Assembly: GCF_014077625.1 (NCBI RefSeq)
Contig: NZ_JACFXU010000017.1
Coordinates: 1-64,000 of the forward strand
DNA: 64,000 nucleotides
Direction: 5' to 3'
Origin: Sediminihaliea albiluteola
GTDB lineage: Bacteria; Pseudomonadota; Gammaproteobacteria; Pseudomonadales; Halieaceae
Position 1 is the first letter of the stretch; the number at the start of each line of letters is the position of its first letter. Positions 9,748-19,541 of the stretch are shown piece by piece. Position numbers and translations under genes: made by a program. The notes below the pieces were generated by a model, which was not told the origin of the DNA, searched no databases, and worked only from the letters and a program-made list of their open reading frames with translations.

Positions 9748-9787
9748 GGCACTCCCTACCTTTAAGTACTTAGATATCTGGAGTTCT

Positions 9788-10579
9788 ATGTTTTACGGAA
9801 AAGTCATCGCTGGCCTACTGGGCTTTCTTATGCTCGGGCCCATTGGTCTGATCCTCGGTGTCATTATTGGCCATGCCTTTGACCGCGGTCTGATGCAGAA
9901 CCTTCAATACGGCTCAGCTGAGAATTTAGCGCGGGTTAAGCGTAGTTTCTTTGAAACCAGCTTCCTGCTGCAGGGCTTTCTGGCCAAAGCCGATGGCCGG
10001 ATCTCGGAACAAGAGGTCGCGCACACTGAGCAACTGATGTTACAGATGGGGCTCAACGCAGAGCAGCGCAAGGAAGCCATTGGGCTATTTAAGCGCGGCG
10101 CCGCTGCTGATTTTCAGCTAGAACCGGTGTTGGCAGAATTTTTAGAAATCTGTGGCAGCCAGAAGCGCTTGCAGCACACGCTATTGATGTTTTTAGTGTC
10201 CCTGGCACTCTCTGATCATCAATTAGATCAGGCTGAGCGTGATGCCTTAAGTCGCATTGCACGCTTACTGAGCATTAGCCAAGCTGAGCTCGACCAATTG
10301 TTGCGCATGGCGCAAGCACAGGGTCAGTTTCACCAGCATGGAGGGGCTGGCTCCGGGTCGCAGAGTAGTCTCGACGATGCCTATGCCGCTCTGGGCGTTA
10401 GTGCGGATATTAGTGATAAAGACCTAAAACGGGCCTACCGTAAGTTGATGAGTGAGCACCATCCAGACAAGCTCATTGCCAAAGGGGTACCGGACGATAT
10501 GGTGCGAGTGGCAACTGAAAAATCCCAGGAAATCCAGGCAGCTTACGAAGTGCTGAGAAAAGAGCGAGGCATGCGCTGA
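9788..10579 (+). CDS. djlA: Co-chaperone DjlA
   Basis: A 263-residue membrane-anchored J-domain protein that stimulates DnaK ATPase. It has the DjlA layout: a glycine-rich membrane helix at about 5-30, a TerB-like helical domain (about 50-175), a Gly/Gln/Ser linker (178-193), and a C-terminal J domain (about 195-263) with the HPD tripeptide at 225-227. The frame extends upstream into the lpxL-like gene, so I use the ATG at 9788, which places the transmembrane helix at the N-terminus. It converges on trkH. Confidence 0.93.
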   Translation: MFYGKVIAGLLGFLMLGPIGLILGVIIGHAFDRGLMQNLQYGSAENLARVKRSFFETSFLLQGFLAKADGRISEQEVAHTEQLMLQMGLNAEQRKEAIGLFKRGAAADFQLEPVLAEFLEICGSQKRLQHTLLMFLVSLALSDHQLDQAERDALSRIARLLSISQAELDQLLRMAQAQGQFHQHGGAGSGSQSSLDDAYAALGVSADISDKDLKRAYRKLMSEHHPDKLIAKGVPDDMVRVATEKSQEIQAAYEVLRKERGMR

Positions 10580-10592
10580 GCGATGACGATGC

Positions 10593-10611
10593 GCGCGGCT
10601 TGCCGCCGCGC
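10593..10611. terminator. GC hairpin between convergent djlA and trkH
   Basis: GCGCGGC and GCCGCGC form a perfect 7-bp GC stem around TTGCC. No T-tract follows on either strand, so intrinsic termination is doubtful. Confidence 0.35.
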
Positions 10612-10630
10612 TGTTGCCGTTGGCCGGGAG

Positions 10631-12079
10631 CTATAAGCGCCAGAACATGGGTGTAAATAAGACTAGCAGGGTGAACACTTCGAGCCGGCCCAGTAGCATG
10701 GCAAAGCAGAGCAGAGCCTTGGCGGTTTCGCTGATGCTCGTGTAGTTGGCTGCTACATCGCCAAGGCCAGGTCCGAGATTGTTAATCGATGCTGCTACTG
10801 CTGAGAAAGCGGTGAGAAAATCCAAGCCCGTTGCCATTAGCAGTAGCATGATGGTGATGAAGGCGAACATATAGACCGCAAAGAAGCTCCAGACAGCACT
10901 TACCACCGTCGCTTCCACACGGTGCTTGCCCACTTTCAGGGGGATCACAGCGTGGGGGTGTACCAACTGCTTCAATTCCCGGATGCCCTGCTTGTAAATC
11001 AGCATGACGCGCATCGCTTTGATACCACCAGCGGTGGAGCCACCACAGCCCCCCATAAATGAAAACAGAATGAGCATCACCGGTAGAAAAGTGGGCCAAA
11101 GCGAGAAGTTTTCACTGGCAAAACCAGTGGTGGTAGTAATCGAAACCGCTTGAAACAGGCCGTGTACCAAGGCATCGCCGGGTTCGATGGTGCCGGATAG
11201 AATCAAAAAGCTGCAGGTAATAGTGATACCTAGGAGCATGATGCTGCCAAAAAATTTACTTTCCGAATCGGATTTGTAAGGACTGAGTGTGCGGCGCTGC
11301 CAGGCGACAAAGTGCAGACCAAAATTGATTGCCGAGACAAACATAAATAGGCTGCCAAGAATGAGTATTGCGTTGTTATCGAAGTAGCCCATGCTGGCAT
11401 CGTGGGTAGAGAAGCCACCGATGGCAATAGTTGAGAAGGCGTGGCCAATGGCATCGAAAGCACTCATGCCGGCGATATAGTAAGAGACTGCGCAGACGGC
11501 GGTCAGCGCGACATAAACAGAGAACAGCGCCTTGGCAGTTTCTTTAATTCGCGGAGTTAGCTTGGAATCTTTGGAGGGGCCGGGGATTTCAGCGCGATAC
11601 AACTGCATGCCACCAATGCCTAGCATCGGCAGAACAGCTACTGCGACTACCACGATCCCGATGCCACCGAGCCATTGCAACAGCTGCCGGTAGATAAGAA
11701 TTGAGTGGGGCAAGTCATCGAGGCCCACCATGACGGTCGCACCCGTGGTGGTCAGTCCGGAAATGGATTCAAATACCGCCTCAGCTGGGCTTAAATTTAA
11801 GCCCTCGGTCATCATAAAGGGTAGCGATCCGAACAGGCCCAATACGGTCCAAAACAAGGATGTGATGAGAAAGCCGTCGCGAATTTGAAGTTCATGGCGG
11901 GTGTGCCTGGCCGGTGCCCATAAGATCAGCCCGGAAAAAAAGGTGATGCACAGAGCTGATAAAAAGCCAGTGATAGTGTGGTCGTCGCTGAGCAAAGCAG
12001 TGATCAGCGGCACCAGCATAGCGCTGCTGAATAACATTAGCAGGATGCCGAGGACGCGTGCTGTTGTACTTAGGTGCAT
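10631..12079 (-). CDS. trkH: Trk potassium uptake system, membrane subunit TrkH
   Basis: A 482-residue polytopic inner-membrane K+ transport subunit of the TrkH/KtrB superfamily, with four M1-P-M2 repeats. Filter-like segments are seen at SISGLTTTGATVM, FSTIAIGGFSTHD, SITTTTGFAS and SINNLGPGLGD. It begins 10 bp after trkA ends, so the membrane pore and its NAD-binding regulator are probably made from one message. Some relatives are called TrkI; the sequence does not decide between them. Confidence 0.93.
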   Translation of the reverse strand: MHLSTTARVLGILLMLFSSAMLVPLITALLSDDHTITGFLSALCITFFSGLILWAPARHTRHELQIRDGFLITSLFWTVLGLFGSLPFMMTEGLNLSPAEAVFESISGLTTTGATVMVGLDDLPHSILIYRQLLQWLGGIGIVVVAVAVLPMLGIGGMQLYRAEIPGPSKDSKLTPRIKETAKALFSVYVALTAVCAVSYYIAGMSAFDAIGHAFSTIAIGGFSTHDASMGYFDNNAILILGSLFMFVSAINFGLHFVAWQRRTLSPYKSDSESKFFGSIMLLGITITCSFLILSGTIEPGDALVHGLFQAVSITTTTGFASENFSLWPTFLPVMLILFSFMGGCGGSTAGGIKAMRVMLIYKQGIRELKQLVHPHAVIPLKVGKHRVEATVVSAVWSFFAVYMFAFITIMLLLMATGLDFLTAFSAVAASINNLGPGLGDVAANYTSISETAKALLCFAMLLGRLEVFTLLVLFTPMFWRL

Positions 12080-12089
12080 TTAGTTGTCA

Positions 12090-13466
12090 CTAAGAGAAAA
12101 AGCCAAAACCAACAGCGAACAGCTTCTCAACGGCTGAGATGCGGCTGCGATCTACTAAGAACAAAATCACGTGGTCACCACTTTCTACCATCACGTGACC
12201 GTGTGCAATAAGCACTTCCTCACCCCGCGCGATAGCGCCGATGGTCACGCCTTCGGGTAAGTGAATTTCATCTAAGCGGCGGCCGACAACTTTTGAAGAA
12301 TAGGCATCACCGTGGGCAATCAGCTCGATCGCTTCGGCGGCGCCGCGGCGCAGCGAGTGGACGATACTGATATCGCCGCGCCGCACATGGGTCAGCAAAC
12401 TGCCGATAGTGATTTGTTGCGGTGAAATGGCAATATCAATTTCATCGCCGACCAGGTCAGCATAAGCCGAATTAGTAATCAGAGTGATAACTTTCTTTGC
12501 GCCCATGCGTTTGGCCAACATGGACATCATGATGTTAGATTCATCATTGTTGGTTAAGGCACAAAAAACATCAGTGGCTTCAATGTTTTCTGCGGCGAGG
12601 AGCTGAGGTTCGGCCGCGCTGCCACAGAGTACAATACTGTGTTTCAGTTTTTCTGAGAGTGTCCGGCAGCGCTTATAGGATTTCTCGATGACTTTGACTT
12701 GATACTGGCTGTCGATACTTTGTGCGAGGGTAGCGCCAATATTGCCACCCCCGGCGATAATCACCCGCTTGTAGGGCTTATCAACTTTGCGCAATTCCGA
12801 CATCACTGCGCGAATATTTTTGCTTGCCGCGATGAAAAACACTTCATCGTCAGCTTCCACTACGGTGTTGCCGGTGGGAATGATTGCGCGATTCTTGCGG
12901 AAGATGGCAGCAACTCGCGTATCTACCTTGGGCATGTGCTTGCGAATTTCCTGCAGCTCTTGCCCGACAATGGGGCCGCCATAATAGGCGCGAACCGCCA
13001 CCAGTTGAATCCTGCCATCTGCAAAATCGAGCACTTGTAGAGCGCCCGGGTTAGCAATTAATTGACGGATATTGTTGGTGACCAGCTGTTCCGGACCGAT
13101 GATGACATCGACCGGGACATTGGCCGGGTTAAACAGCTGCTCTTGATAGGCGAGGTAGTTGGGCGAGCGGACCCGTGAGATCTTGGTGGGGGTGTTAAAA
13201 AGGGTGTGCGCGACCTGACAGGCCATCATGTTAATTTCATCACTATTGGTTACAGCGATGAGCATATCAGCGTCTTCGGCGCCGGCGCGATAAAGGGTAT
13301 TGGGGTGAGAGGCACCGCCCACTACCGTGCCGATATCAAGCCGGTCTTGCAGGCTGCGCAGCTTATCGCCATCAGTGTCGACAACGATGATATCGTTTTG
13401 CTCGTTCGCGAGGTGTTCGGCTAGCGTACCTCCGACCTGACCGGCACCGAGAATGATGATTTTCAT
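12090..13466 (-). CDS. trkA: Trk potassium uptake regulator TrkA
   Basis: A 458-residue cytosolic subunit that gates TrkH in response to nucleotides. Two RCK units are visible, each with a Rossmann glycine motif: [13 protein letters not shown] at residues 7-19 and [13 protein letters not shown] near 237-249, each followed by an RCK_C half. The family length is about 458. It lies between rsmB (100 bp upstream) and trkH (10 bp downstream), so the def-fmt-rsmB-trkA-trkH genes form a likely transcription unit, perhaps with an internal promoter in the gap at 13467-13566. Confidence 0.96.
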   Translation of the reverse strand: MKIIILGAGQVGGTLAEHLANEQNDIIVVDTDGDKLRSLQDRLDIGTVVGGASHPNTLYRAGAEDADMLIAVTNSDEINMMACQVAHTLFNTPTKISRVRSPNYLAYQEQLFNPANVPVDVIIGPEQLVTNNIRQLIANPGALQVLDFADGRIQLVAVRAYYGGPIVGQELQEIRKHMPKVDTRVAAIFRKNRAIIPTGNTVVEADDEVFFIAASKNIRAVMSELRKVDKPYKRVIIAGGGNIGATLAQSIDSQYQVKVIEKSYKRCRTLSEKLKHSIVLCGSAAEPQLLAAENIEATDVFCALTNNDESNIMMSMLAKRMGAKKVITLITNSAYADLVGDEIDIAISPQQITIGSLLTHVRRGDISIVHSLRRGAAEAIELIAHGDAYSSKVVGRRLDEIHLPEGVTIGAIARGEEVLIAHGHVMVESGDHVILFLVDRSRISAVEKLFAVGFGFFS

Positions 13467-13566
13467 GGTCCTAGGAGCCTACAAAAAGTTTCGAGCACAA
13501 TAGTGTAACTCTTTCAGAATTGTAAGTATTAACAGTGGCGCTTGTGCAATTCCTTTGTCGCCTGCC

Positions 13567-14868
13567 TTAGCAAGCTTTTTGAAGGGCGGCGAAAAATAAA
13601 CCATCAGGCCCCTTATCTTGTGGCAGTAGTTGAATACCAAAGTCCCGTCGCTGACCCCAATTGCTGGCTAGCTCACAGTGCTGGGCATCGGCTTGCTGTG
13701 ATAAAAAAGCTTGGATAGTCGCTGAGTTTTCCCTATCTAAGACTGAGCAAGTGACATAGAGCAGGCGCCCGCCGGGCTTTAATAGAGGCCACAAGCCTTT
13801 CAGAATAGCTAATTGCTGTTCGGCCAAATGCTCGATATCGCGATCTCGGCGCAGTAATTTGATGTCTGGGTGGCGGCGAATAACACCACTGGCTGAGCAG
13901 GGGGCATCGACTAAAATACGATCAAAACTATGCGCCTCAAGCTGAGCCGGCGGCTCGGCTGCATCAGCGGCGAGCAAGGTGGCAGACAAACCCAGGCGCT
14001 CGAGATTTTCCGCAACTCGCGATAGGCGCTCACTGTCGATATCAAGGGCAACCAGCTCTTGTATCTCGGGTTGCAGCTCTAGTGCATGGCAGGTTTTACC
14101 ACCGGGAGCGGCGCAGGCATCTAGAATCCTCTCACCCGCTTGAGGGGCTAGCAATTGTGCAGCCAGTTGTGCGGCTTCGTCTTGGACGCTGACTAAAGCG
14201 CTGGCAAAGCCAGGCAGTGCTGTGACATCTAGAGGCTGCTTTAAATAGAGTGCAGCATCTGAGTAGGCACCGGCTTCGCTCTCTATCCCCTGTTCTTGCA
14301 GGAGTTGCTGGTAGTTATCGCGGCTGATACGGCTTAGGTTAACTCGCAAAGTCATGGGCGGACGACTGTTGTTGGTCGCCATGATTAGCTTTGCTTGCTG
14401 TTCGCCCCAGTCTTGTAATAAACGCTGGTAAAGCCACTGCGGGTGGGCGAGATCGGCGGCTGGATCGAGCTTGCTGTACAGCTGCTCACTGTCGCGTTGA
14501 TAGCGCCGCAGTAGCGCGTTGACCAAGCCTTTGGCCCAGGGCTTAGATAGTGCGCGTGTGGCCGCAACAGTACTGGCTACGGCGGCGTGATCTGGTATCC
14601 GAGTGTCACTGAGTTGGTATAGGCCTAATATAATCAGCGCCTGAATATCTTGGTCTTTGCTGCGCAGTGGTTTGTCGAGTAGCTGTGCCGCAATGGCAGC
14701 TAGTCGAGGCCACTGCCGCAAGCTGCCGTAGCACAACTCCTGCAGCAGTCCGCGATCGCGTTCGGCGACTTTATCCAACTGTTGTGGCAGGGCTTTATTG
14801 AGTGACTGCCCCGCTATCACCTGTGCTAGGGTGCGGGCCGCGGCGGCGCGGCAGTCCATTGCCGCCAT
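13567..14868 (-). CDS. rsmB: 16S rRNA (cytosine-967 C5)-methyltransferase RsmB
   Basis: A 433-residue enzyme that methylates C967 of 16S rRNA. A NusB-like RNA-binding domain (about 5-130) precedes the SAM-dependent methyltransferase domain. DACAAPGGKT (250-259) is the SAM motif. The two active-site cysteines of this family are visible as C324 in DAPCSASG and C374 in VTCS. The start overlaps the fmt stop by one base. Also known as sun or rsmB/fmu. Confidence 0.96.
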   Translation of the reverse strand: MAAMDCRAAAARTLAQVIAGQSLNKALPQQLDKVAERDRGLLQELCYGSLRQWPRLAAIAAQLLDKPLRSKDQDIQALIILGLYQLSDTRIPDHAAVASTVAATRALSKPWAKGLVNALLRRYQRDSEQLYSKLDPAADLAHPQWLYQRLLQDWGEQQAKLIMATNNSRPPMTLRVNLSRISRDNYQQLLQEQGIESEAGAYSDAALYLKQPLDVTALPGFASALVSVQDEAAQLAAQLLAPQAGERILDACAAPGGKTCHALELQPEIQELVALDIDSERLSRVAENLERLGLSATLLAADAAEPPAQLEAHSFDRILVDAPCSASGVIRRHPDIKLLRRDRDIEHLAEQQLAILKGLWPLLKPGGRLLYVTCSVLDRENSATIQAFLSQQADAQHCELASNWGQRRDFGIQLLPQDKGPDGLFFAALQKAC

Positions 14869-15839
14869 TAGGCTTGTGCTGCCGAAGAAAAGCTACCACC
14901 CGGGGCAAAGAGCTCGCTTCTTGCGTTGAGTAATTGCTCTGCCTGCAGCGCTTTGCCACCAGGTAGTTGCAGTTGCGTCAGTCGCAACTGGCCATCGCCA
15001 CAGGCGACTACGATGCCCTGCTTGTCGCAGTGCAGGATCTGCCCTGGGGGCTGGCCTGCTAGACTCGGTTCATCCACTACTTCGGCCTGCCACACTTTTA
15101 CCCGCTGCCTTTCTAACTCAGAAAAACACACTGGAAATGGATTGAAAGCGCGTACTTTGCGATCTATCTCTGCGGCACTCTGCTGCCAGTTAATCTCGGC
15201 TTCTGCTTTCAGAATTTTATGGGCGTAGGTGGCCTGCTCATCATTTTGCTGTTGCGCTGTAGCTTGCTTTTGGGGCAGATTGTCCAGCACTTCTAGCAAG
15301 CTGGGGCAACCCAGTGCTGCTAAGCTATCGTGCAGGCTAGCGGCGGTGGTGCTCGGGTCAATGGCGCAGCGGGCTGTGCTTAGCATGGCGCCAGTATCGA
15401 GGCCGGCATCCATCTGCATAATAGTGACGCCACTTTCATGGTCGCCAGCTTCAATGGCACGCTGAATGGGCGCGGCGCCACGCCAGCGCGGCAGTAGCGA
15501 GGCGTGGACATTGAGGCAGCCATAGCGCGGTATATCAAGAACGGCCTGAGGCAAGATCAAGCCGTATGCCACCACCACCATGACATCAGCTTGCAGAGCC
15601 GCCAGTTCTTGTTGCGCGGCGGCGTCGCGCAGGGTTGGTGGTTGTAAGACTTTTAAACCGGCGGCTTCGGCGCGCTGCTTGACCGGGCTGGCATGGAGCT
15701 TTTTGCCGCGGCCAGCGGGCCGGTCGGGCTGTGTATAGACTGCTACGACTTGGTGATGGCTCGCCAGAAGAGCATCGAGGTGGAGCGCAGCAAACTCGGG
15801 AGTGCCAGCAAAAATTAGGCGCAGAGCTTTTTTAGTCAC
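14868..15839 (-). CDS. fmt: Methionyl-tRNA formyltransferase
   Basis: A 323-residue enzyme that formylates initiator Met-tRNA from 10-formyl-THF. The catalytic set is complete: N110, H112 and D148, with SLLPRWRG (114-121). A C-terminal OB-like tRNA-binding domain follows from about residue 210. The start lies 4 bp after def and the stop overlaps rsmB, the standard def-fmt-rsmB order. Confidence 0.97.
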   Translation of the reverse strand: MTKKALRLIFAGTPEFAALHLDALLASHHQVVAVYTQPDRPAGRGKKLHASPVKQRAEAAGLKVLQPPTLRDAAAQQELAALQADVMVVVAYGLILPQAVLDIPRYGCLNVHASLLPRWRGAAPIQRAIEAGDHESGVTIMQMDAGLDTGAMLSTARCAIDPSTTAASLHDSLAALGCPSLLEVLDNLPQKQATAQQQNDEQATYAHKILKAEAEINWQQSAAEIDRKVRAFNPFPVCFSELERQRVKVWQAEVVDEPSLAGQPPGQILHCDKQGIVVACGDGQLRLTQLQLPGGKALQAEQLLNARSELFAPGGSFSSAAQA

Positions 15840-15843
15840 TGCT

Positions 15844-16350
15844 TTAGCCTCTCCGCCGCTGGTCTTTTTCCAGTTTTTTGCGAATACGCTGGCGTTTCAG
15901 AGGCGAAATATAGTCGACAAACAGCTTGCCATCGAGGTGGTCAATTTCGTGCTGTAGGCAAATCGCTAACAAGCCATCGAGCTCTCGGGTAAAAGGTTCA
16001 CCGTTGCGGTCTAGTGCGCTCACTTCGATACGGCGTGGCCGCTTAACTGTTTCGTAGAAGCCAGGCACTGACAGGCAGCCCTCGTCGTATTCCCCTAACT
16101 CAGGGTCGAGCACTTTAACCTCTGGGTTGATAAAGACCAGTGGCTCACTGTGGTCTTCAGTGATATCGATCACCAGCAGACGTTGGTGGACATTCACCTG
16201 CGAAGCGGCCAGGCCAATGCCCGGTGCGGCGTACATGGTCTCAAACATGTCATCGATCAATGTGCGCAGGGAGTCGGTCACTTCGGTGACAGGGCTGGCG
16301 ACAGTGCGTAAGCGAGGATCGGGGAATTCGAGAATGTCGAGTTTGGCCAT
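15844..16350 (-). CDS. def: Peptide deformylase
   Basis: A 168-residue metalloenzyme that removes the N-formyl group from nascent proteins. All three deformylase motifs are present: GIGLAASQ (44-51), EGCLS (90-94, metal ligand C92) and HEIDH (134-138, two metal ligands and the catalytic Glu). AGGA lies just upstream of the ATG. It is the first gene of the def-fmt-rsmB-trkA-trkH run and is divergent from the LysM gene. Confidence 0.97.
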   Translation of the reverse strand: MAKLDILEFPDPRLRTVASPVTEVTDSLRTLIDDMFETMYAAPGIGLAASQVNVHQRLLVIDITEDHSEPLVFINPEVKVLDPELGEYDEGCLSVPGFYETVKRPRRIEVSALDRNGEPFTRELDGLLAICLQHEIDHLDGKLFVDYISPLKRQRIRKKLEKDQRRRG

Positions 16351-16653
16351 CGGTTTCCTGAGAAAGTGTTGGCCGTGTTGGCCAATGAATTAATAATAAT
16401 TGGGCTTGCCAGTAGCGCGGGACCACAGCAGACTGTGCTGATTATACATCCCTCTGGGTGATACTGCCCAGTGATGAGCCGAGTCACGTCTGCTGCGGCT
16501 GAGCGATTTAGAGTCAGCGCACAACTGAACAGTTCCGAGGGAAAAGCGTCGCGCTGTAATAGGTGGATGCTGCTATGCTTTTGGCTGTTAGGCAGTGAGC
16601 GCCGTCAATGAGCTGGCGAAGGGATAATAATAGGGTCAAGCAGGGAAAGATTA
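16351..16653. other. Divergent promoter region between def and the LysM gene
   Basis: About 300 bp without a gene. It contains a tandem duplication of GTGTTGGCC (16366-16374 and 16375-16383) close to the def start and an AT-rich patch (16387-16400). I find no convincing paired -35/-10 and no conserved RNA structure. Confidence 0.4.
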
Positions 16654-17679
16654 ATGACAAGAAGCGTGGTTTCGGGGCTGTTGCTATGGGCGGCATTGTT
16701 GCTAGCTGGCGCAGTGTATGCAGCGGAGCTTAAAGATAATGCGCCGGAAACTTATATCGTTAAAAAGGGCGATACGCTGTGGGATATCTCGGGGGTGTAC
16801 CTACGTAAGCCTTGGTTATGGCCAGAACTCTGGGACGTCAACCCGCAGGTTGATAACCCCCACCTGATTTACCCGGGCGATGAGTTATACCTAGTTTGGG
16901 TCGATGGACAGCCACGTTTGCGCATGCGCCGAGGCGATATGAAGCTGAGCCCTAATATGCGGGTTAGCCCGCTGGATTTAGCGATACCGGCGATCCCCTT
17001 GGATCAAATAGGGGCTTTTTTGAGGCGTCATCGCATCCTTGCTGCGGATGAGCTTAATAACTCCGCTTATATTGTGGCTGGCAGCCAAGGACATCTGCTC
17101 AGTGCTCCAGGCGATAGCATTTTTGGTCGTGGGGTATTTCCACAAGGTGAGCGAGCCTATGGCATTTTTCGGCCAGGCGAGGCTTATCGCGATCCGCTGA
17201 ACAATGAGTTATTGGGCTACCATGGCCAAGATATTGGTAGCGCACGCTTATTGAGCGATAACCACGATGATGTTACCGAGCTTGAAGTGACGCGCGTGAC
17301 TGAAGAAGTGCGCATCAGTGATCGCCTATTACCCTATGAAGAGCGGGTGCTTGATGCCACCTTTTACCCGCGGGCACCTGAGCGCACCATCGAAGATGGC
17401 TACATGATTGCTGTCGATGGCGGCGTGACCCAAATCGGCACCACCAGTATTGTGGTGTTGAATCGCGGCCAGCGGGATGGTTTGGAGATTGGTCATGTGT
17501 TGGCAGTTTACCAAAGCGGCGAGCTGGTATTTGATCGCATCGCTCGTGAGAACGTAAGGCTACCGGATGTTCGCGCAGGTTTGCTGATGGTGTTTGAGAC
17601 CTTTGAAAAAGCCAGTTATGGCTTGGTGTTGAAGTCTCGCCATCCCTTAAAAGTGGGCGACAAAGTAAAAAATCCCTAA
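16654..17679 (+). CDS. LysM-domain secreted protein
   Basis: A 341-residue exported protein with a signal peptide (about 1-23, ending VYA) and one LysM peptidoglycan-binding domain at about 33-82 (YIVKKGDTLWDISGVYL through IYPGDELYL). The rest, rich in beta-strands, has no catalytic motif I recognise. Orthologues sit beside dprA and def/fmt across Pseudomonadales and are usually annotated only as LysM peptidoglycan-binding proteins. Periplasmic location with a role at the cell wall is inference from the domain. Confidence 0.88.
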   Translation: MTRSVVSGLLLWAALLLAGAVYAAELKDNAPETYIVKKGDTLWDISGVYLRKPWLWPELWDVNPQVDNPHLIYPGDELYLVWVDGQPRLRMRRGDMKLSPNMRVSPLDLAIPAIPLDQIGAFLRRHRILAADELNNSAYIVAGSQGHLLSAPGDSIFGRGVFPQGERAYGIFRPGEAYRDPLNNELLGYHGQDIGSARLLSDNHDDVTELEVTRVTEEVRISDRLLPYEERVLDATFYPRAPERTIEDGYMIAVDGGVTQIGTTSIVVLNRGQRDGLEIGHVLAVYQSGELVFDRIARENVRLPDVRAGLLMVFETFEKASYGLVLKSRHPLKVGDKVKNP

Positions 17680-17708
17680 ATTGACAGCTGGTCCACAAGG
17701 GCCAGCAA

Positions 17709-17727
17709 TACCTGCTTATAGCAGGTA
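17709..17727 (+). other. Short hairpin between the LysM gene and dprA
   Basis: TACCTGC-TTATA-GCAGGTA is a perfect 7-bp stem with a 5-nt loop, 30 bp after the LysM stop. No T-run follows. It may be a processing or 3'-end structure. Confidence 0.35.
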
Positions 17728-17762
17728 GGTACTACCACGGCACTACCTCAAGGATGATGGTT

Positions 17763-18902
17763 ATGCGTGTTGAAACTCTCCGGCGTGGCTTGCTGTTGCA
17801 AGCACTGCCCGGCTGCACCGATGCAATGCTACGTGTTTTATTGCGCCATTATGGCGGATTAGAGGCTCTGTGGCAGAGTGACTATCGGGGCTGGTCAGCA
17901 CTAGGGGTTCCGCTAGCAGTGGCAGAGGCCTTCGAGCGCTCGCGTCACAGTGGCCTAGCCGTGGATAGCCGGGTGAATGTAGAGCAGCAGCTCGACCAGC
18001 TCGATGCCCTGTCAGTGCATTTGTTGAGTCTCGGTGATGCCACTTACCCTCCCCTACTCGCTACAATTATCGACCCGCCACCTATGCTCTATGTGCGTGG
18101 TGATGCGACTTGTTTACTCCTGCCACAGCTGGCCGTAGTGGGCAGTCGTCATGCCAGTAGCGCTGGCTTGCGCGCTGCACGAGAGCTCAGCGCTGCGGCT
18201 GTATCCGCAGGCTTAACAATTACCAGTGGTTTGGCCTTAGGTATTGACGCTGCGGCCCATCAAGCGGCTTTGGATGCGGGTGGGACAAGCGTCGCTGTTA
18301 TGGCGACAGGTATTGAGCAGATTTATCCTCGGCGCCATCAGCATTTAGCTGAGCTAGTGGCGACACAGGGCTGTTTGGTCACCGAATTTCCGCCAGGAAC
18401 CCAGCCCTTGCGGGGCAATTTTCCGCGTCGTAACCGGATTATCAGTGGTCTATCGTTAGGGGTCTTAGTGGTAGAGGCGGCACTGCCTAGCGGCACCTTG
18501 ATCACTGCGGGCACTGCACTGGAGCAGGGTCGGGAGGTATTTACCTTGCCTTGGTCTATTTATCACCCCGGTGGCCAGGGTTGCTTACGCCTACTCAGGG
18601 ACGGTGCGACTCAAGTGCAAACGCTTGAGGATATAGTGCAGGAACTCGCCTCGCTGGTGACTTTGCAGCGAGATTTGAGTTTAGCTGGCCCGGCGCCGGC
18701 GCCGGTGCAAGCTCAAGCGCAGCTTAGAGGTGATAGGCAGTTACTGCTGAGCCTGATCGGTGATGGCACGGTGGCTGTCGATGAGTTGGTGGCCCATTCG
18801 CAGCTACCATTGCCACTGGTAATTTCTTTGCTCTCTGAGCTGGAGTTAGAAAGTCGGGTTAAAAAGGGGCCAGGGGGCTACACTCAGCTAAGCTCGGAGT
18901 AA
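17763..18902 (+). CDS. dprA: DNA-processing protein DprA
   Basis: A 379-residue DprA/Smf protein that binds incoming single-stranded DNA during transformation and loads RecA. The Rossmann-like core is seen in VVGSRHASSAG, ITSGLALGIDAAAHQAAL and GNFPRRNRIISGLS. A C-terminal winged-helix-like DML1 segment lies after about residue 315. In-frame ATGs at 17754, 17757 and 17763 are possible; AAGGA at 17750-17754 is well placed (8 nt) only for 17763. Its presence shows a transformation-type component but does not prove competence. Confidence 0.95.
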   Translation: MRVETLRRGLLLQALPGCTDAMLRVLLRHYGGLEALWQSDYRGWSALGVPLAVAEAFERSRHSGLAVDSRVNVEQQLDQLDALSVHLLSLGDATYPPLLATIIDPPPMLYVRGDATCLLLPQLAVVGSRHASSAGLRAARELSAAAVSAGLTITSGLALGIDAAAHQAALDAGGTSVAVMATGIEQIYPRRHQHLAELVATQGCLVTEFPPGTQPLRGNFPRRNRIISGLSLGVLVVEAALPSGTLITAGTALEQGREVFTLPWSIYHPGGQGCLRLLRDGATQVQTLEDIVQELASLVTLQRDLSLAGPAPAPVQAQAQLRGDRQLLLSLIGDGTVAVDELVAHSQLPLPLVISLLSELELESRVKKGPGGYTQLSSE

Positions 18903-18942
18903 AAAGAGTGGGCAGAGACAGTGAGTTAGCAGCGATACAAGC

Positions 18943-18960
18943 TTGCTAAGGCTCTAGCAA
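18943..18960 (+). terminator. Weak terminator-like hairpin after dprA
   Basis: TTGCTA-aggctc-TAGCAA forms a 6-bp stem followed by TTAGTTTA, a poor T-tract. It lies 40 bp after the dprA stop and before the purE leader. Confidence 0.3.
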
Positions 18961-19035
18961 TTAGTTTACATTCCGCCCTCCTTTACTCCCCCCAAGTCTG
19001 TATAGCAGACACCCCCTTACCAGCGGAGACAGCCA

Positions 19036-19539
19036 ATGAGTAAGCCTTTTGTAGCAATTGTGATGGGTTCAGATTCTGATTTGCCAGTGATGGAGGCGAG
19101 CTTTGCCGTTCTGCGCGCTTTTGGCATTCCTTTTGAAGCGCGTATCACATCTGCCCACCGCACCCCAGATATGACCAAAGAGTATATTAAAGATGCTGAA
19201 CAACGGGGTTGCGCAGTGTTTATTGCCGCTGCTGGCATGGCAGCTCACTTGGCTGGTGCAGTATCGGCAGCTACAGTAAAGCCGGTAATTGGTGTGCCCA
19301 TGAATGCTTCTCTGGATGGGCTGGACGCCCTGCTTTCAACTGTTCAAATGCCAGCGGGTATTCCGGTGGCCACGGTTGCAGTGGGTAAAGCTGGTGCCAA
19401 GAACGCAGCGTACTTGGCGGCTCAGATCTTGTCGGTAGCTGACGAAACACTGGCTGAGAAGCTGCGCGAGGAGCGTGCTGCGAACGCGAAAGAGATTGGC
19501 CGCAAAAACCAAGCGCTGCAGGATTCACTGAAGGCCTGA
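19036..19539 (+). CDS. purE: 5-(carboxyamino)imidazole ribonucleotide mutase
   Basis: A 167-residue class I PurE, which moves the carboxylate of N5-CAIR to give CAIR in purine synthesis. GSDSD (11-15), the SAHRTP segment (catalytic His) and AAGMAAHLAG are all present. A good GGAGA precedes the ATG. The usual partner purK is not adjacent; tsaC follows after 2 bp instead, so the two are translationally close. Confidence 0.96.
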   Translation: MSKPFVAIVMGSDSDLPVMEASFAVLRAFGIPFEARITSAHRTPDMTKEYIKDAEQRGCAVFIAAAGMAAHLAGAVSAATVKPVIGVPMNASLDGLDALLSTVQMPAGIPVATVAVGKAGAKNAAYLAAQILSVADETLAEKLREERAANAKEIGRKNQALQDSLKA

Positions 19540-19541
19540 TT